Positions 60,101 to 64,000 of a stretch of 64,000 nucleotides of DNA are shown here, piece by piece (within the stretch, counting starts at the first letter, position 1; each line of letters opens with the position of its first letter). The notes under the pieces were generated by a model that saw nothing but the letters and a program-made list of their open reading frames with translations, had not been told where the DNA came from and ran no database searches. A program made the position numbers and the translations under genes. This DNA comes from Whitmania pigra (taxonomy: Eukaryota > Annelida > Clitellata > Hirudinida > Haemopidae): the NCBI GenBank assembly GCA_021613335.1, contig JAJTWR010000032.1:141001-205000 (forward strand), given 5' to 3'.

Positions 60101-60771
60101 CACTTACTACTATTGGCATCGCTGCCTATGGTTATGATTGTCGCACGTGACAGAATGACATTAATTACATTAGCGATGATGACATCTACGACGACGACGA
60201 CGACGACGATGAGATGGGTTGAGGTTGGCGGAGGGGCTAACCTCATAAACCCCTTAATCGGATGACGTAAACCAATCAATCAGGATTCTAAGTCGGACAC
60301 CTGACCAACTTGTTTATCTCCGCAACACTCCGGGCATCCATCATCAGTACCATCACTGCATCACCATCATCATTGCACCATCTTAACATCCTCGACGTGG
60401 AATTTCTCTTGAATTGGTGCTTGGATTGACACACGTATGGGTGAATGGATAGCTTGGTGAATGATTGATTAATAATTTATTGAATGGATGATCTGAAGGG
60501 ATCAACTGAGTGAGTAGAATGGATGGATGAGTAGGATGGGGAGATTAAAAGATGGTTGGATGGTTGGTAGATGCGTGAATGAATGGAGGGAAGCATAGAA
60601 GGATGAATAATTGGATGGATATAAGGATGAATTGATGGGTGGATGGGTCCGTAATAAATGAATTGTTTTACACTTCATCACTCACCCTCAACAAGGAAAA
60701 TTAAACAAGCATCAATTGTCAAGTTTCCATCGGCTTCTCTTAAGTTCAACAGGCGTGACGGAACTGCACAT

Positions 60772-61846
60772 TCACTCACTCACTCACTCACCACTCACTC
60801 ACTCACCACTCACTCACTCACTCACGCACTCACTCACTCACTCACTCACTCACTCACGCACTCACTCACTCACTACTCACTCACTCACTCACTCACTCAC
60901 TCACTCACTCACTCCTCACTCACTCACTCACTCACTCACTCACTCACTCACTCACACTCACTCACTCACCTCACTCACTCACTCACTCACTCACCACTCA
61001 CTCACTCACTCACTCACTCACTCACTCACTCACCACTCACTCACTCACTCACACTCACTCACTCACTCACTCACTCACACTCACTCACTCACTCACTCAC
61101 TCACTCACTCACTCACTCACTCACTCACTCACGCACTCACTCCACTCACTCACTCACTCACTCACTCACTCACTCACTCACTCACTCACTCACTCACTCA
61201 CTCACTCCTCACTCACTCACTCACTCACTCACTCACTCACTCACTCCACTCACTCACTCACTCACTCATCACTCACTCACTCACTCACTCACTCACTCAC
61301 TCACTCACTCACTCACTCACTCACTCACTCACTCACTCACTCACTCACTCACTCACTCACTCACTCACTCACTCACTCACTCACTCACTCACTCATCACT
61401 CACTCACTCACTCACTCACTCACTCACTCACTCACTCACTCACTCACTCACTCACTCACTCAACTCACTCACTCACTCACTCACTCACTCACTCACTCAC
61501 TCACTCACTCACTCACTCACTCACTCACTCACTCACTCACTCACTCACTCACTCACTCACTCACTCACTCACTCACTCACTCCACTCACTCACTCACTCA
61601 CTCACTCACTCACTCACTCACTCACTCACTCACTCACTCACTCACTCACTCACTCACTCACTCACTCACTCACTCACTCACTCACTCACTCACTCACTCA
61701 CTCACTCACTCACTCACTCACTCACTCACTCACTCACTCACTCACTCACTCACTCACTCACTCACTCACTCACTCACTCACTCACTCACTCACTCACTCA
61801 CTCACTCACTCACTCACTCACTCACTCACTCACTCACTCACTCACC
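60772..61846. repeat. Very long (CTCA)n tetranucleotide array, about 1.07 kb
   Basis: More than 250 CTCA units. The first 500 bp carries frequent one- to three-base interruptions (CACCACTC, CACGCACTC, CTACTC). The last 230 bp is pure. The apparent Thr-His-Ser-Leu open frames through it are by-products of a stop-free repeat. Confidence 0.98.
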
Positions 61847-64000
61847 CAGTAATCCATGCACTCATCTTCATCTCAAAGCGTCTTATGGCACTGGCGTTAT
61901 GAAACAAGTGTACGTCATCTCCGTGCCCCAAAATTACAACTCCTCGTAAACCCGTAGTTTAGCGTGAAATTCGAAGCAATTGACAGCGACAGAATCAACC
62001 ATACTCGACGACTAAAGAGGGCAGATTGAGATGCACAATGCAAAGTCCTCGTCATTGAAATTCCAGTCGCAAACCTGCCCAGAGGCTCCAATCGGTCTAA
62101 AGCCGATTCTCAGACAAATTCACTTCCAAGGTTTTGACAGGCGCCATCTTCTCAGCCGCTGACACAGGAACTGATGGAAATGACGACGTCGGAGATGTAT
62201 GACTGGATGGAGGGATAGGTGGATTTGATAGTTGGTTAAATGGATGGGTGGATTGATAATTGGATAGACGGGATATGGATGGATAAGATGTTAGATGAAT
62301 AGATGGACGAATGAATAGGAGGATGGATAGGTAGCTGGATGGATGGATAATTGGATGGGCGGATGGAAAGTAGTAGTCATTCCATAGCCCTTACAACAGT
62401 CGATGAAGATCAGAGTGATGAGAGTAATGATAGTTATGTTAATGACGGTGATGTTGATGAAGATTGTAACGATGGCGGTGGATGTGATGTCGATGAAGGT
62501 CCATCGTAGGCCTGGAGTAACTGGAAAAGATTAAACATATCCATCCGACCGTCTGCCTTAAATTTGAACTTTGAAAAAATACGTGATTTATTCTGAATTA
62601 TCGGCGCAATCTCCACAAGCTGACACCAGAGACTGTAAAATTGCTTTGAAATTGAGTTCGCATCGAAACGACTGACCAATGCGATTCAACTCCATTTCAA
62701 TCCATTACAATATATCCTCTTAATCAATTTCAATCCTTTCAATCAATCAGTCATTTTCAACCAATTCAGATCAACTGTAACTGATCTCAATCTATTCCAC
62801 TAATTTCACTTAGTCCTCCACATCATTGAAATTCACTGTAATCCATTTCACTCAGATTTAATTTTTAACTTTTCATTAGAATGAAATTCAATTTCGTCCG
62901 CTAGCGCCTCGACTGCGATAAACTTGGCGCTCGAGTCGGCGCATCGCTCGCTAGCTCAGCTGGGCGACATGAAAGCGAATCGCTGACGGCGTCGAAGAAA
63001 AGAATTTTTTAAATTAACCGATTTTTTCTATGCCAGATTAATTTGGTTTTCCGAAGCAATGGCGACAATGTATGTAACATCATTTGCATAGAGATTGATG
63101 ACGTCAGTCGCGCGCAAATTTAAAAGTGGACTTCCATCAGGAGAACAAATTATTCCAGTCATTACCACTTCGCCGTGGACGATTGTGAGCGTACTTCCAT
63201 GAATTATTTTGTTTTATTTTGTACTCTTTTGCATTTATTTTCGTCTTTTAAAATCTATTTCATTATTTCAACTTTTTACTTCTCATTTTGTCGCCACAAT
63301 TCTGTTCGACCTTCAGTCGTGTCTTGTTTTCATTTTGTACAAAAGAAAAAAGATTAAATGTTAAGAATTATTTTGAAATATTACAACGAACTCGCACATC
63401 CCTGGTTTTTTTTTACCATACCAACTGTCCCCCCCAATGGCCGTTAATAACCCTTTAACCTTCAAGTTTTCGAAAAGCTCTCAAATATTTTTTACAATCA
63501 AATCGGTTTAAATTTACAAACTCTCCCTTACTTTTCCGCATTTTTCAAAACAGTTTCAAAATTCGGCCTATCGGAAAGTACCCTCTTGAAGTGTGTAAGC
63601 CTTGACTGGCTCATCGATGATCGAAGGAAGTTTTTTATTAACTTAAGTTTGGAAAAAGAGCACTTTCATCTGGCAACACTAATAACCCGGGGTAGGAAGA
63701 TAGGCAGCAAGATGACAATATTAGGGACAGAATCCTTAAGGCGGTTTATATCCCAATATGATGCTCAACAATTGAAACGGACCATCGATTTTTATCGCTT
63801 TCTGAAGCTTCCACAAAATACTTCAATCTCTTACTTTCAGCAAAGAACTCTTTTTTTCTCTATGTTTTCATCAACTACGCCAATCATAATTATCATCAAG
63901 CGATTTGACGGTCTGAGAAAGGCGTATTTGTGTGCAGGATCATGAACTTGCTGAAATCTGATTCTTCCATGGACACAGCAAAACGATGAGGATAAGGGGG

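Larger units (their letters stand above)
56885..64000. other. Mostly intergenic, repeat-rich
   Basis: Seven kilobases dominated by simple repeats, with no gene I can name. Weak exon candidates are at 58431-58725 (minus) and 59589-59652 (plus). Degenerate GGAT-rich DNA occupies about 60480-60650 and 62190-62370. The last 1.5 kb shows nothing recognisable. Confidence 0.5.

Noticed and set aside
59904..60137. Poly-Asp open frame over the GAC/GAT repeat
   Set aside because: Produced by the microsatellite; no start or family support.
60658..61902. Open frames of about 380-410 codons of Thr-His-Ser-Leu repeats
   Set aside because: A stop-free tetranucleotide repeat is open in all forward frames. 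There is no start context and no splice support.

Overview
The window is animal nuclear DNA. Its protein-coding genes have many introns with GT..AG junctions, its non-coding DNA is AT-rich, and it carries tRNA-derived SINEs, a hAT transposon and long microsatellites. The genes are all of metazoan type. The overall look suggests a lophotrochozoan invertebrate, perhaps an annelid such as a leech, but the species assignment is an inference. I read exons by hand from splice signals and reading phase, and I rebuilt five genes plus one weak candidate.

Layout. (1) 165-25061, + strand: the 3' two-thirds of an ankyrin gene, with the last ANK repeats, ZU5-ZU5-UPA, a death domain, a giant exon of about 16.6 kb and a Ser/Thr-rich last exon. 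The giant exon holds three diverged units and then 19 almost identical 756-bp coding units. This is the most unusual object in the window. (2) 25781-30477, - strand: a complete nine-exon cystinosin gene (386 codons). (3) 30478-33927: intergenic DNA between divergent genes, with a complete hAT-type element flanked by an 8-bp target duplication, and SINE-like DNA. (4) 33928-38124, + strand: VPS15/PIK3R4 in three exons (1314 codons). (5) 39033-52415, + strand: a P5B-type ATPase (ATP13A2/3 family), rebuilt as 29 exons and about 1204 codons. (6) 54418-55117, + strand: a small mitochondrial ribosomal protein mS38/AURKAIP1 homologue. (7) 55271 to about 56756, - strand: a membrane-anchored retinol-dehydrogenase-like SDR. 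(8) About 56.9-64 kb: mostly intergenic, with a (CATC)n tract, a tract of over 1 kb of (CTCA)n, and only weak gene candidates.

How the genes relate. Ankyrin links membrane proteins to spectrin. Cystinosin, VPS15 and the P5B ATPase all act on endosome or lysosome membranes, but their adjacency is probably chance. No operon-like organisation is seen. The ankyrin array looks like recent, homogenised amplification of a module that survives as two single copies in the last exon. Several 1-2 bp indels break its reading frame. Whether these are real or assembly artefacts is the main open question.
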